The notes: a model not told the origin generated them from the sequence alone. 64,000 bases of DNA from Thermomonas flagellata (GCF_022419185.1 NZ_JAJOZK010000005.1:124001-188000); one strand, 5' to 3'; shown: positions 9,013-18,649, counted from the first letter of the stretch. Program-made: numbers and translations.

Positions 9013-9504
9013 ATGGCAACCGACTACCTGCTCGAGATCGACGGCATCAAGGGCGAGTCCAAGGACGAAAAGCACAAGGACAAGATCGAGATCGAGTCCT
9101 TCTCTTGGGGCTGCAGCAATACCGGCAGCATGGGCCGCGGCGGCGGCGGCGGCACCGGCAAGGCGGACTTCCAGGACCTGCACTTCACCAAGCAGTGCGA
9201 CAAGTCCAGCCCGCTGCTGGTCAAGGCCGCGGCCACCGGCGAGCACATCAAGAAGGCGGTGCTCACCGCGCGCAAAGCGGGGGGCAAGGGCGGCCAGGTC
9301 GAATACCTGAAGGTCACCCTCGAGGACGTGATGGTCAGCTCCTACCAGACCGGCGGCAATGCCGGCAGCTCGTCGATCCCGATGGACCAATTCTCGCTCA
9401 ACTACACCAAGATCAAGTACGAGTATTTCCCGCAGAAGGCCGACGGCAGCCTGGAAGGCGCGGTCGCGGCGCAGTACGACCGCGCCCTCAACAAGGCCAG
9501 CTGA
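9013..9504 (+). CDS. hcp: Hcp (TssD), T6SS inner tube protein
   Basis: This 163-residue Hcp stacks as hexamers to form the tube expelled by the sheath, and it chaperones small effectors. It opens with DYLLEIDGIKGESKD and contains IEIESFSWGCSNTGS and FTKQCDKSSPLL, diagnostic for the family. It ends with the usual beta-rich core and a YDRALNKAS tail. A strong AGGAG lies at 8999-9003, matching the high expression expected of a structural tube protein. No C-terminal toxin extension is present. Confidence 0.95.
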   Translation: MATDYLLEIDGIKGESKDEKHKDKIEIESFSWGCSNTGSMGRGGGGGTGKADFQDLHFTKQCDKSSPLLVKAAATGEHIKKAVLTARKAGGKGGQVEYLKVTLEDVMVSSYQTGGNAGSSSIPMDQFSLNYTKIKYEYFPQKADGSLEGAVAAQYDRALNKAS

Positions 9505-9516
9505 GTCCCGCGCACG

Positions 9517-9545
9517 CCGGCCCGCCCGCGCCGCGGGCGGGCCGG
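9517..9545 (+). terminator. Strong GC stem-loop between hcp and tssE
   Basis: A perfect 14-bp inverted repeat (9517-9530 with 9532-9545) lies just after the hcp stop. There is no T-run, so full termination is doubtful. It may act as a partial attenuator or mRNA 3' stabiliser, allowing hcp to be made in excess over tssE. Confidence 0.4.
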
Positions 9546-9574
9546 TCACGTGAGGGCATCCGGGATCCGCGCCC

Positions 9575-10015
9575 ATGCGCAGCCTGATCGACCGCCTGGT
9601 GGAGGCGCCGCTGCCGGAGGACGCCGGCCGCCGCATCTCGCTGCAGGACGTGCGCGCCGGTCTCTCGCGCGACCTCGAGTCCCTGCTCAACACGCGCTCC
9701 GAGGGCGCGCGCCTGATCCCCGATGCGTTCAAGGAATGCCGCGGTTCCTCGCTGACCTACGGCATCCCCGACTTTTCCTCCTACAGCCTGCTCAGCCCGC
9801 ATGACCGCGACCGCATCCGGCGCGCGCTGGAGCAGGCGATCGGCCTGCACGAGCCGCGCCTGACCCGGGTGCGCGTCACCCTCGAGCCGCAGCGCGAGCT
9901 GGATCGCGCGCTGCGCTTCCGCATCGATGCGCTGATGACGCTCGGGCCGCAGGGCGAGAAGGTGCAGTTCGACGCGGTCCTGCAGCTCAACACCCAGACC
10001 TACATGGTGCGCTGA
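9575..10015 (+). CDS. tssE: TssE, T6SS baseplate protein (gp25-like)
   Basis: This 146-residue TssE resembles phage T4 gp25, the baseplate wedge protein from which sheath polymerisation starts. Visible signatures are YGIPDFSSYSLLSP and, further on, EPRLTRVRVTLEP, the conserved gp25 core. The start at 9575 gives MRSLIDRL, the usual N-terminal helix. The last 16 bp overlap the 3' end of the convergent methyltransferase gene, so it is the final T6SS gene on this side. Confidence 0.93.
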   Translation: MRSLIDRLVEAPLPEDAGRRISLQDVRAGLSRDLESLLNTRSEGARLIPDAFKECRGSSLTYGIPDFSSYSLLSPHDRDRIRRALEQAIGLHEPRLTRVRVTLEPQRELDRALRFRIDALMTLGPQGEKVQFDAVLQLNTQTYMVR

Positions 10016-11607
10016 GGATCCGGCGCCGGGGGGCAGGCGACCAGCAGCCCGAGCCGCGCCGCCTGCTGCAGGCCCTGGGCCAGGATCGGCGCCAGCCGTG
10101 CCTGCCAACCGTCCACGTCGCCGGGCGGTGGCGCATCGGGCGTGTCTGCGGGCAAGGCCGCCATGCGCGCGGCGAGGTCGCGCAGCAGGGCGGCATGGTC
10201 GCGCTGGCCGTCCAACAGCGTCAGCAGTTCGCAGGTCAGGCGGCTGTCCAGGCGTACCATCGCCGGGCGCAGGCTGGCCACCAGGTCCGCCCCGGCCTCC
10301 AGCTGCAGGCGCACGAGCGGGCTGGTGCAGGGGCGTTCCCCGGGCGTGGTGGCGAACGCCGGCGGATCGCATAGCAACTGCAGTAGCCCGGTCTGGAAAC
10401 CGGCCAGCAGCGCCGTCAGCGCAGCGGCAGTGTCGTCGGCGGTGGACAGCACGTGCAGGCGCGCGGCCGCCGTGGCCAGCAGGTCGGCCACCGGACGCGG
10501 CTGCGGCCAGGCCGCGGCCAGTTGCTGCAGCACGGCCTTGGTCAGCGGATGGTCCACCACCAGCTCGGCACCGTCGGGCCCCAGCCCGCGCAGCGGCACC
10601 TGCGCTGCCAGCGGATCGGCCTCCGCTTGCAGCGGCTCCAGCCGTAGCTCGCCCACAGCGTGAAGCCCGAGCAGGGCCGCCGCATCGGGCTCGGCGCGTG
10701 CGCCGGCGCCGGCGTGGCACAGCAGCGTCTGCCGGAAGCGCCGGCCCTTGAGGAAATCGAGGTACTGCTCGCGGCGCAGGCGGTCGCCGCCGGCCAGGGC
10801 TTGCAGCCGCGTCCGCGCCGCCGGGTCGGGCAGGATCCGCGGATCGCTCTCGTGGTAGTCGGCCTCGGCGAGGAAGGCGAGGCCATGGGCCTCGGCCTGG
10901 GCCATGAAGTCGCTGAACTGGATCGGGTCGTTGGTGTCCGCCAGATCGTCGTGGAAGATGACGGCTGTATCGGTGCGCGCCAGCAGGTCGTGCGCCTCGC
11001 GCAGCACCACCCCGGCATAGCCCTCGCGCTGGCGCAGCACGTCCTCCGCCAGCCAGCGCAGCAGCGCCTGGGCATGCGCCAGCCGCGCGTGCGGGTCCGC
11101 CAGGTGGCGGGTCCCGTACAGCAGCAGGTCGCGCAAGATCCGCCGAAGGTGGCAGCCGGGCAGGGCGTTGTAGCTGATGTAGGCCACCGCGTGCGGGCGC
11201 AGGTGGGCGGCGCAGGTCGCCAGCAGGTGGCGCCGCACCGATTCGGGCACCCACGACCAGAATCCGTGCGCGGTGATGTAGTCGTAGCCGCGCGGATCCG
11301 GCGCCCAGGCGGTGAAGTCGGCGGCCAGCAGGCGCAGGTTGTCGAGTCCGAGCCGCCGGCGCATCGCCTCGCCGCGGGCGATCGCCGCCTGCGACAGGTC
11401 GATCCCGGTGAAGCGCGAGCGCGGATAGGCCAGCGCCAGCGTCAGCAGCTGCAGGCCGTCGCCGCAACCGACCTCGAGCAGGTCGCAGTCGGCCGGGGAG
11501 GCCGCCGGCAGCCCATGCAGGCGCGCGATCGCGGCCAGCCGCGCCGGGTGCATCTGCGGATGCACGTGCGCCGGGTAGTCGAGCAGGTCGTAGGCGAAGT
11601 CGGTCAT
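10000..11607 (-). CDS. SAM-dependent methyltransferase with methyltransferase-regulatory domain
   Basis: This 535-residue class I methyltransferase has motif I LLEVGCGDG at residues 43-51, followed by FTGIDLS and LLAADFTAW, the SAM-binding Rossmann core. After about residue 200 comes a helical region resembling the methyltransferase regulatory domain (PF10119 type), then an Ala-rich C-terminal domain. The substrate is unknown. It starts 9 bp downstream of the hybrid kinase gene on the same strand, so the two are probably co-transcribed. The 3' end overlaps tssE tail-to-tail by 16 bp. No signal peptide or membrane helix is seen, so it is probably cytoplasmic. Confidence 0.8.
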   Translation of the reverse strand: MTDFAYDLLDYPAHVHPQMHPARLAAIARLHGLPAASPADCDLLEVGCGDGLQLLTLALAYPRSRFTGIDLSQAAIARGEAMRRRLGLDNLRLLAADFTAWAPDPRGYDYITAHGFWSWVPESVRRHLLATCAAHLRPHAVAYISYNALPGCHLRRILRDLLLYGTRHLADPHARLAHAQALLRWLAEDVLRQREGYAGVVLREAHDLLARTDTAVIFHDDLADTNDPIQFSDFMAQAEAHGLAFLAEADYHESDPRILPDPAARTRLQALAGGDRLRREQYLDFLKGRRFRQTLLCHAGAGARAEPDAAALLGLHAVGELRLEPLQAEADPLAAQVPLRGLGPDGAELVVDHPLTKAVLQQLAAAWPQPRPVADLLATAAARLHVLSTADDTAAALTALLAGFQTGLLQLLCDPPAFATTPGERPCTSPLVRLQLEAGADLVASLRPAMVRLDSRLTCELLTLLDGQRDHAALLRDLAARMAALPADTPDAPPPGDVDGWQARLAPILAQGLQQAARLGLLVACPPAPDPQRTM

Positions 11608-11616
11608 GGCGGGGGC

Positions 11617-13164
11617 TCAGCGCGGCGGCGGGCGGTGCACGAGCAGGCTGGCGAGCATGGCCTCGCGCAGCTTCTGCGGTGAGACCGGCTTAAACAGCAC
11701 CGGGATGCGCTGCGCGGCGATCTCCGCGAGGCGGTCCGGGCGGGTCTCGCCGGTGACCAGCAGGCGCGCGAAGCGCGGCCGCGCCGGGTCCTGGCGGTAG
11801 TGGCGGGCGACCGCGCGCAGCACGTCGATGCCGCTGCGACCCTCGCGCAGGCGCAGGTCGCAGATCGCCAGGTCCGGCGGCCGCTCCCAGGCCTGCAGCG
11901 CGGCCAGGGCGCCGGCCTCGTCGTCAGCAGTCGCGGTATGGCAGCCCCAGTCCCGCAGCAGCAGGCGCAGTCCTTCGAGGATGTGCGGATCGTCGTCCAC
12001 CACCAGCACGCGCAGGCCGCTGACGTCCAGCGGCAGCGCGGCGTCCCCGGCGTCGGGACCGGCCGTGCCGGCCGCGGCCGCGGGCAGCTCCAGGCTGATG
12101 CAGGTGCCGCGGCCGAGGCGCGAGGCCAGCCGCAGGCGGCCATCGACCAGCGCCGCCAGCCGGCGCACGGTGGCCAGGCCCAGGCCCAGGCCGCGCGCCT
12201 GCTCGCCGCCTGCCACCGGCGCGGCGACCCGGTAGAACTCCTCGAACACCTGCTGCTGGTGCTCGGGCGCGATGCCGCGGCCGGTGTCCCATACGTCGAT
12301 CCGCACCCGCGCGCCGCGTGCGCGCGCTCCGACCAACACGCCGCCGGCGTCGGTGTAGCGCAGGGCATTGCTGACCAGGTTGTTGAGCATGCGCGCCAGC
12401 ATGGTGCGGTCGCAGCGCACCCAGGCGTCGGTCTTGCGCACGCTGAGGCGCAGGCCGCGCTCTTCGGCGACGGCGCGGAAGGTGCGGCTGACCTCGGCGA
12501 ACACCTCGTCCAGGGGCAGGTTCGTCAGCTGCGGCTGCAATGCGCCGGCTTCCAGCCGCGAGAGGTCCAGCAGTTCACCGAACATCTGGTCGAGCGCGGC
12601 CACGCACTCCTCGACCCGGCGCACCTGTGCCAACCGCGCCGGGTCGGTCTCGCCCGCGCGCAGGGTGGAGGAGAACAGGGTCAGGGCGTACAGCGGCTGG
12701 CGCAGGTCGTGGCTGGCCGCGGCGAGGAACCGCGCGCGCGCCTGCTGCGCGGCCTGCAGCCGCGCGTTGCGGTCCTCGAGCTCGAGCAGCGCGCGCCCGA
12801 GTTCGCTCGCCATCCGGTTGCGGCTGTCGGCCAGCGCCTGCGAGGCCTGGTTCACGCCCTGCTGCAGGCGCCGCAGCAGCGGCGCGCGGTCCAGCGGCAG
12901 GCGGACTTCCTCGCCGCGACCGAGGCGCTCGATCGCGGCCACCAGCTGCTGCAGCGGGCGGGTGGCGCGCTGCACGATGACCAGCCCGGAGGCCAGCACC
13001 AGCAGCAGCCCGGCCCCCAGGAACAGCGCGATCCGCGCCAGCTCCGCGTTGCGCGCCGGACCCGCTGGCTGCAGGGTCAGGGTTTGCCAGGCCAGCAGCG
13101 CGAACAGCGCCAGCACGACCACTGCCAGCGGCAGGACCAGCCGCAGCACCAGTGGCCGCAGCAT
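11617..13164 (-). CDS. Hybrid sensor histidine kinase/response regulator
   Basis: This is a 515-residue membrane kinase. Helices at about 5-27 and 42-63 enclose only about 15 periplasmic residues, so it probably senses membrane or cytoplasmic cues. A HAMP-like linker leads to HisKA with phospho-accepting His152 (ASHDLRQP), then HATPase motifs: N box NNLVSNALRYT (about 261), DTGRG (293-297) and GLGLG (325-329). A receiver domain follows with VLVVDDD (about 387) and phospho-acceptor Asp436 (ICDLRL). No output domain exists, so signal must pass to a separate protein. The start gives MLRPL; an ATG at 13242 would add a Pro-rich 26 residues. It is followed by the methyltransferase gene. Confidence 0.88.
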   Translation of the reverse strand: MLRPLVLRLVLPLAVVVLALFALLAWQTLTLQPAGPARNAELARIALFLGAGLLLVLASGLVIVQRATRPLQQLVAAIERLGRGEEVRLPLDRAPLLRRLQQGVNQASQALADSRNRMASELGRALLELEDRNARLQAAQQARARFLAAASHDLRQPLYALTLFSSTLRAGETDPARLAQVRRVEECVAALDQMFGELLDLSRLEAGALQPQLTNLPLDEVFAEVSRTFRAVAEERGLRLSVRKTDAWVRCDRTMLARMLNNLVSNALRYTDAGGVLVGARARGARVRIDVWDTGRGIAPEHQQQVFEEFYRVAAPVAGGEQARGLGLGLATVRRLAALVDGRLRLASRLGRGTCISLELPAAAAGTAGPDAGDAALPLDVSGLRVLVVDDDPHILEGLRLLLRDWGCHTATADDEAGALAALQAWERPPDLAICDLRLREGRSGIDVLRAVARHYRQDPARPRFARLLVTGETRPDRLAEIAAQRIPVLFKPVSPQKLREAMLASLLVHRPPPR

Positions 13165-13308
13165 GGTCGCGCCCGGCGGCGCGGGTGGCAGCGGGTCGCG
13201 CGGGGCGGAGTGGGGCGCCTCGGCCCCGGGCTGTGCAGGCATGCCCGGGACTACGCAGGCCGCGGGCCGCGCAGGCCAGCCCGGGGCGTGTGCCGGGGGG
13301 CGAAACGA

Positions 13309-13336
13309 CGAAGACCGCCCGGGTGGGCGGTCTTCG
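13309..13336 (-). terminator. Intrinsic terminator of tRNA-Pro
   Basis: A perfect 12-bp inverted repeat (13309-13320 with 13325-13336, four-base loop) lies 10 bp beyond the tRNA 3' end. On the minus strand it is followed by TCGTTTCG, a short T-rich stretch. It separates the tRNA from the kinase gene. Confidence 0.75.
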
Positions 13337-13345
13337 CGGGAAGGA

Positions 13346-13422
13346 TGGTCGGGGAGACAGGATTTGAACCTGCGACTTCTACGTCCCGAACGTAGCGCTC
13401 TACCAGGCTGAGCTACACCCCG
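13346..13422 (-). tRNA. tRNA-Pro, anticodon CGG
   Basis: This 77-nt cloverleaf has an encoded CCA. The anticodon loop TTCGGGA sits on the stem CTACG/CGTAG, giving anticodon CGG for CCG codons. The T loop reads TTCAAAT. The acceptor stem is CGGGGTG/CTCCCCG with an unpaired U6-U67. The C1-G72 pair and A73 are typical of proline tRNAs. Confidence 0.97.
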
Positions 13423-13437
13423 ACGGCTGAGCCGCAC

Positions 13438-13466
13438 ATTCTAGGCACATGCCGGGCGTCGAGCAA
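13438..13466 (-). promoter_or_regulatory. Sigma-70 promoter of tRNA-Pro
   Basis: On the minus strand TTGCTC (13461-13466) and TAGAAT (13438-13443) are separated by exactly 17 bp. The -10 box ends 15 bp before the tRNA 5' end, an ideal arrangement for a stable RNA promoter. Confidence 0.7.
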
Positions 13467-13532
13467 GGGGGGCATGGGGCCGCGCGCGCCTGCCGGGTAC
13501 ACTGGCGGCTTCCCGCGCCGGAGCCTTCCGCC

Positions 13533-14900
13533 TTGATCAAGCCACGCACCCCGCCCGGGGTCATGGAACTGTTGCCCCGCGAGCAGATCGCCTTCCAGCG
13601 CATGCTCGACACCATCCGTCGGACCTTCGAGCGGTTCGGCTTCCTGCCGGTGGAGACGCCGGTGATGGAGCTGTCGGAGGTACTGCTGACCAAGTCCGGC
13701 GGCGAGACCGAGCGCCAGGTCTATTTCGTGCAGTCGACCGGGGCGCTGGAGAAGCCGGCGGCCGGCCTGCCGGAGCTGGCACTGCGCTTCGATCTGACCG
13801 TGCCGCTGGCGCGCTACGTCGCCGAGCACGAGCACGCGCTCGCATTCCCGTTCCGGCGCTACCAGATGCAGCGCGTGTACCGCGGCGAGCGCGCCCAGCG
13901 CGGGCGTTTCCGCGAGTTCTACCAGTGCGACATCGACGTGATCGGCAAGGACACCCTGTCGCCGCGCTTCGATGCCGAGATCCCGGCGGTGATCGCGGCG
14001 GTGTTCGGGCAGCTGGCGATCGGCGAGTTCACCATCCAGCTCAACCACCGCAAGCTGCTGCGCGGCTGGTTCGAGGGCCTGGGGATCGCGGGCGAGGCGC
14101 AGCTGCTGGTGCTGCGCGAGCTGGACAAGCTGGACAAGCGCGGCGGCGAGGCGGTGCGCGCGACCCTCGCCGGCGAGGGCTTCGGGCTGTCCGCGGAGGT
14201 GGTCGACCGGCTGATGGCCTTCTCGCAGGTGCGCGCGCGCGGCCAGGCCGGCGCGCTGGCCGCGTTGGAAGCGCTCGGCCCGGGCACGCCGCTGTTCGAG
14301 GAAGGCCGCGCCGAGCTGCGCGCGATCTTCGCGCAGCTGGCGGCGCTCGGGGTGCCGGACGCGCGCTACGCGCTGAACCTGTCGATCGCGCGCGGGCTGG
14401 ACTACTACACCGGCGTGGTCTACGAGACCACTCTGGACGCCTACCCGCAGATCGGCTCGATCTGCTCGGGCGGCCGCTACGAGAACCTGGCCGGGCACTA
14501 CACCAAATCGAAGCTGCCGGGCGTGGGCATCTCGATCGGCCTGACCCGGCTGTTCTACCAGCTGCGCGAGGCCGGCCTGCTGGCCGCGGCCGACAGCAGC
14601 GTGGACGTGCTGGTGGCGCTGCTGGACGATGCCGACCTGGCGGACATGCTCGCGCTGTCGCAGCAGCTGCGCGCGGCCGGGCTGAACGTGGAGACCCAGC
14701 TGGAGCCGCGCAAGCTCAAGAAGCAGCTGGAGTATGCCGACAAGGCCGGCATCCGCTGCGTGCTGCTGCGCGGCGCGGAGGAGGCCGCGCGCGGCGTGGT
14801 GGCGGTCAAGGACCTGCGCCGCGGCGAGCAGTACGACCTGCCGCTGGCGGAGCTGGCGCAGGCCCTGCCCGCGCGCCTGCGCGGCGGGGCGGCGGCATGA
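13533..14900 (+). CDS. hisS: Histidyl-tRNA synthetase (TTG start)
   Basis: This 455-residue class II synthetase charges tRNA-His. Motifs seen are the N-terminal [12 protein letters not shown], motif 2-like [22 protein letters not shown], and histidine motifs around [13 protein letters not shown] and GGRYENL. The C-terminal anticodon-binding domain has [19 protein letters not shown] chose TTG 13533 because it gives the family N-terminus IKPRTPPG and has GGAG 9 nt upstream; the earlier in-frame ATG (13449) has no conserved sequence. The stop overlaps the ammonia-lyase start as ATGA. Confidence 0.93.
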   Translation: MIKPRTPPGVMELLPREQIAFQRMLDTIRRTFERFGFLPVETPVMELSEVLLTKSGGETERQVYFVQSTGALEKPAAGLPELALRFDLTVPLARYVAEHEHALAFPFRRYQMQRVYRGERAQRGRFREFYQCDIDVIGKDTLSPRFDAEIPAVIAAVFGQLAIGEFTIQLNHRKLLRGWFEGLGIAGEAQLLVLRELDKLDKRGGEAVRATLAGEGFGLSAEVVDRLMAFSQVRARGQAGALAALEALGPGTPLFEEGRAELRAIFAQLAALGVPDARYALNLSIARGLDYYTGVVYETTLDAYPQIGSICSGGRYENLAGHYTKSKLPGVGISIGLTRLFYQLREAGLLAAADSSVDVLVALLDDADLADMLALSQQLRAAGLNVETQLEPRKLKKQLEYADKAGIRCVLLRGAEEAARGVVAVKDLRRGEQYDLPLAELAQALPARLRGGAAA

Positions 14901-16795
14901 GCGCGCCGGTCCTGCTCGACGGCCGCTCGCTGAGCTGCGCGCAGCTGCTCGCGGTGGCGCACGGGGCGCCGGTCGCACTGGCGCCGGAGGCGCTGGCGAA
15001 GGTGGCGCACGCGGCCGACTTCCTCGCCGCGCAGGTGGCCCGCCAGGAGCCGATCTACGGCGTCTCCACCGGCTTCGGCAGCAATGCCGACAAGCTGCTG
15101 GGCGCGCATCCACTGCGCGACGAGCTGCCGGGCGCGGCGCCGTCCGGGCGTTCGCCGCACATCGAGCTGCAGGACAACCTGATCCTGACCCACGCGGTCT
15201 GCGTCGGCGAACCGTTCGCGCCGGAGGTGGTGCGCGCGATGCTGTGCATCCGCATCAACACCCTGCTGCGCGGGCATTCCGGCATCCGCGTGCAGACCCT
15301 GCAGGCGCTGGCGGCCATGCTCAACGCCGGGATCGTACCGGTGGTGCCGCAGCTGGGCTCGGTCGGCGCCTCCGGCGACCTCGCGCCGCTGTCGCACCTG
15401 GCGATCGTGCTGCTCGGCGGCGGCGAGGCGTTCGTGGACGGGCGGCGGATGCCCGGCGGCGAGGCGCTGGCGCGGCGCGGGCTGGCGCCGGCGACCCTGT
15501 CGTACAAGGAGGGCCTGGCGCTCAACAACGGCACCGCGCAGATGCTGGCCTGCGGGGTGCTGGCGCTGGCGCGGCTGGAGGACCTGCTGGAGACCGCCGA
15601 CCTCGCCGCGGCGATGACCCTGGATGCCTTCGCCGGGCGGCTCGGGGCGTTCGCGCCGGAGGTGCACGCGCTGCGCCCGCATCCCGGGCAGGTGGCGACT
15701 GCTGCGCGGGTGCGGCGCCTGCTGGAAGGCTCGACGCTGGCCGACATCGCCTACCACCTGGTGCCGAAGTTCCGGCCGTGGCGGCCGGACAGCTGGGACA
15801 CCCCGGCGGCGCGTGCGCTCAGCTTCGACATCGGTTGGGACTGGGTGCCGTTCGACCAGCGCCATGGGCGCGAGCGCTTCTACCAGCGCTTCCGCCCGTT
15901 CCGCGGCGGCAAGAAGCACCAGCCGCAGGACAGCTACTCGCTGCGCTGCATCCCGCAGGTGCACGGCGCGGTGCGCGATGCGCTGGCGCATGCGCGGCGG
16001 GTGCTGGAGATCGAGCTGAACGCGGTCACCGACAACCCGCTGGTGTTCCCGGACATGCAGGCCGAGCACGTCGAGCAGCAGGTGATCTCGGCCGGGCATT
16101 TCCACGGCATGCCGCTGGCACTGGCGATGAGCCAGCTGAAGGCGGCCATCCCGGTGCTGGCGTCGATCAGCGAGCGCCGCCTCAACAAGCTGGTGGATCC
16201 GGCGACCAACGACGGGCTGCCCGCGTTCCTGATCGGCAACGAGGACGGCACCGAGTCCGGGCACATGATCGTGCAGTACACCGCGGCGGCGATCGTCAAC
16301 GATCTCGCCAGCCGCGCGATGCCGGCGGCGGTGTATTCGATCCCGACCAGCGCCAATGCCGAGGATCACGTCTCGATGGGCGCCAACGAGGCCCGCCACG
16401 TGCTGGCGATGGCGGCCGACCTCGGCAAGGTGCTGGCGCTGGAGCTGTACGTCGCCGCGCAGGCGCTCGACCTGCGGCGCGGCATGATCAACGCCGCGCG
16501 CGCGCTGGCCGCGCGGGTGGACGCCGCCGCGTTCGCGGCCAAGGTCGCCGGCGGCCCGCGGCCGGGGGGCGACGGGCACGCCGGTTTCCTCGCCGAGGTC
16601 GAGGGCTTGCGCGCCGAGCTCGCCGCCGCGCCGGAGTTCCGCCCGGGGCGGGCGGTGGCGGCCGCGCACGCGGCGATCCGCGCCGAGGTGCCGTTCCTCG
16701 ACCGCGACCGCGCGCTGGACGGCGAGGTCGCGCGGATGGTGCGGATGGTGGAGGACGGGCGGATCCTGGCCGCCGCGCGCGCGGCGCTGGCCTGA
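14897..16795 (+). CDS. Histidine/aromatic amino acid ammonia-lyase, enlarged form
   Basis: This MIO-dependent ammonia-lyase has 632 residues. The cofactor triad A158-S159-G160 lies in [16 protein letters not shown], and the Tyr loop [13 protein letters not shown] is intact. The selectivity position reads NLILTHA; Thr-His resembles the Ser-His of histidine lyases rather than the His-Leu or Phe-Leu of tyrosine and phenylalanine lyases. Typical HutH is about 510 residues. The extra length is an insertion before QDSYSLRC (about residues 280-341, rich in Trp, Phe and Arg) and another of about 45 residues near the C-terminus. ATGA overlap with hisS implies translational coupling. The substrate is probably histidine but unproven. 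No other hut genes are visible. Confidence 0.82.
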   Translation: MSAPVLLDGRSLSCAQLLAVAHGAPVALAPEALAKVAHAADFLAAQVARQEPIYGVSTGFGSNADKLLGAHPLRDELPGAAPSGRSPHIELQDNLILTHAVCVGEPFAPEVVRAMLCIRINTLLRGHSGIRVQTLQALAAMLNAGIVPVVPQLGSVGASGDLAPLSHLAIVLLGGGEAFVDGRRMPGGEALARRGLAPATLSYKEGLALNNGTAQMLACGVLALARLEDLLETADLAAAMTLDAFAGRLGAFAPEVHALRPHPGQVATAARVRRLLEGSTLADIAYHLVPKFRPWRPDSWDTPAARALSFDIGWDWVPFDQRHGRERFYQRFRPFRGGKKHQPQDSYSLRCIPQVHGAVRDALAHARRVLEIELNAVTDNPLVFPDMQAEHVEQQVISAGHFHGMPLALAMSQLKAAIPVLASISERRLNKLVDPATNDGLPAFLIGNEDGTESGHMIVQYTAAAIVNDLASRAMPAAVYSIPTSANAEDHVSMGANEARHVLAMAADLGKVLALELYVAAQALDLRRGMINAARALAARVDAAAFAAKVAGGPRPGGDGHAGFLAEVEGLRAELAAAPEFRPGRAVAAAHAAIRAEVPFLDRDRALDGEVARMVRMVEDGRILAAARAALA

Positions 16796-16813
16796 CCCCG
16801 CGCGGCGCGCGGC

Positions 16814-18649
16814 TCAGGCCACGTGCATCGCGTGGCGCACGCAGTTGCGGCCCTCGTCCTTGGCCCGGTACAGCGCGGCGTCGGCCAGGCGGATGATCTC
16901 CTCCGGGGTGTCGCCTTCGCCCACGCCCGCGACCGCGTGCACGCCGATGCTGGCGCTCAGCCGGATCTGGTGGCCGGCGCAGGCGATCGGCGCCTGGTGG
17001 ATGCGCAGGCGGATCGCCTCGGCCACCTGCAGCGCCTGCTGCGGGCCGGTGTCCGGCAGGACCACCACGAACTCCTCGCCGCCGAAGCGGGCGACGATCC
17101 CGCCGCGCGGCTCGGCGACCTCGCGGATCAGGCCGGCGGCATGGGTCAGGCAGTCGTCGCCGGCGAGGTGCCCGTGGCCGTCGTTGATCTGCTTGAAGTG
17201 GTCGAGGTCGAGCAGCAGCAGCGCGATCGGCCGGCCGCTGCCCTGGCGCTCGGCCAGCGCCTGCGCGAACGCCTCGCGGAAGTGGCGGCGGTTGTAGACC
17301 CCGGTCAGCGGGTCGCGCCGGCTGAACTCGCGCAGCTGCACGTTGGCCTCGCCCAGCTGGGCCATCGCGGTGCGCAGCTGGCGGGTGCGCTCGACCACGT
17401 TGCGCTCGAGCTGCTCGTTGGCCTGCTGCACGATGCGGATGTTCTCGTTGCGCAGGCTGGCGTAGCGCGAGCCGAGCGCCAGCGACAGCAGCAGCATCTC
17501 CAGCGCGGAGCCGATCTGCACCCCGTTCTGGGTCCAGAAGTTGCGCGGCAGGATGCCGAACGCGAGCAGGGTGAACGCGGCGGTGCCGGCCAGGAACAGC
17601 GACCACGCCAGCAGGAACAGGCGCGCCGGGCGGTAGCCGCGGCGCAGCATGACCACGGTGGCGATGATGATCCACACCACCCCGAGCAGAACCATGCGCG
17701 AGGCGAGCGGGGTGGAGACGCTGTAGGGCAGGCGCAGGCTGGCCAGCCCCAGCAGCACGAAGAAGGCCACGAACGCCAGGCTGATGCGGTTGCCGAGCGG
17801 CCAGCGCTGGCGCAGCTCGAGGAAGTTGCGCGCGAACTGCTGCATGCCGATCAGCGCCAGGCAGATCGACAGCGGCACCGCCGCGTCCGCCAGCCACGGC
17901 CAGTCCGGCCAGAAGTACTCGAAGCCGTAGCCGTTGAGGGTGAACAGCACCAGCCCGAACGCGGCGACGTGGAACAGGTACCAGAAGTAGCCGGCGTCGC
18001 GCAGCATCAGCCACAGCACGAAGTTGTAGAACAGCAGCGCGATCACGATCCCGTAGTACAGCCCGGTCGAGAACTGCGCGTCGCGCATCAGCTCGGCGAA
18101 CGCGCGCGGGGTGTACAGCACCAGCGGCACCTGCATCGAGCTCTCGCTGCGCACCCGCACCAGCAGTTCCACCGGCTGCCCGGTCGGCAGGTCGAGCCGG
18201 AAGTTGGGGAAGCGGTAGCGGATGAAGCGGCTGGCGAACGGCGCATGGTCGCCGCTGCGCTGGTGCACCAGGCGCCCGTCCGGATAGCGCAGGTACACGT
18301 CCACGAAGTCGCTCAGCGGGTATTCCTGCGCCAGCAGCCAGCGCGGCTCGTCCGGGTCGCGGTTGACGATCGGCAGGTAGAACCAGTACGCCCCGTCCTG
18401 GAAGCCGAAGGTCGGGCTGCCTTCCGGCAGCGGTTTGAACTGCCCGGCGTGTGCGCGCGCGAAGGCCTGCGCCACGCTGTCGCTGGCATTGAGGTCGTGG
18501 TAGTAGCCCAGACGCGGCGCCAGCGCCTGCGCCTCCAGGCCAGGCTCCAGGACCAGCGGGGCGACGATTTCCGCGCGCACCGGCCAGCATGCCAGCCATA
18601 GCGCCAGCAGCCCCCACACCGCCCACCCGCGGACATGCCGTCCCTGCAC
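16814..18649 (-). CDS. 7TM-DISM diguanylate cyclase
   Basis: This 611-residue protein has a signal peptide (residues 1-26), an extracytoplasmic 7TMR-DISMED2-like beta domain (about 30-175), seven transmembrane helices (about 190-395), a short coiled coil and a C-terminal GGDEF domain. The active-site motif is GGEEF at 523-527, so it should make cyclic-di-GMP. The RxxD inhibitory-site motif is absent at the expected position. The sensory domain usually binds carbohydrate-like ligands; the ligand here is unknown. It is divergent from the phosphoesterase gene and shares its upstream region. Confidence 0.9.
   Translation of the reverse strand: MQGRHVRGWAVWGLLALWLACWPVRAEIVAPLVLEPGLEAQALAPRLGYYHDLNASDSVAQAFARAHAGQFKPLPEGSPTFGFQDGAYWFYLPIVNRDPDEPRWLLAQEYPLSDFVDVYLRYPDGRLVHQRSGDHAPFASRFIRYRFPNFRLDLPTGQPVELLVRVRSESSMQVPLVLYTPRAFAELMRDAQFSTGLYYGIVIALLFYNFVLWLMLRDAGYFWYLFHVAAFGLVLFTLNGYGFEYFWPDWPWLADAAVPLSICLALIGMQQFARNFLELRQRWPLGNRISLAFVAFFVLLGLASLRLPYSVSTPLASRMVLLGVVWIIIATVVMLRRGYRPARLFLLAWSLFLAGTAAFTLLAFGILPRNFWTQNGVQIGSALEMLLLSLALGSRYASLRNENIRIVQQANEQLERNVVERTRQLRTAMAQLGEANVQLREFSRRDPLTGVYNRRHFREAFAQALAERQGSGRPIALLLLDLDHFKQINDGHGHLAGDDCLTHAAGLIREVAEPRGGIVARFGGEEFVVVLPDTGPQQALQVAEAIRLRIHQAPIACAGHQIRLSASIGVHAVAGVGEGDTPEEIIRLADAALYRAKDEGRNCVRHAMHVA

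Noticed and set aside
10000-10015. Overlap of tssE and the methyltransferase as an assembly error
   Set aside because: Both proteins end with family-appropriate lengths, and convergent overlaps of a few bases are common in compact genomes.
13165-13437. N-terminal extension of the hybrid kinase through the tRNA-Pro region
   Set aside because: The extra residues translate the tRNA and its terminator. The membrane helix starts right after the ATG at 13164.
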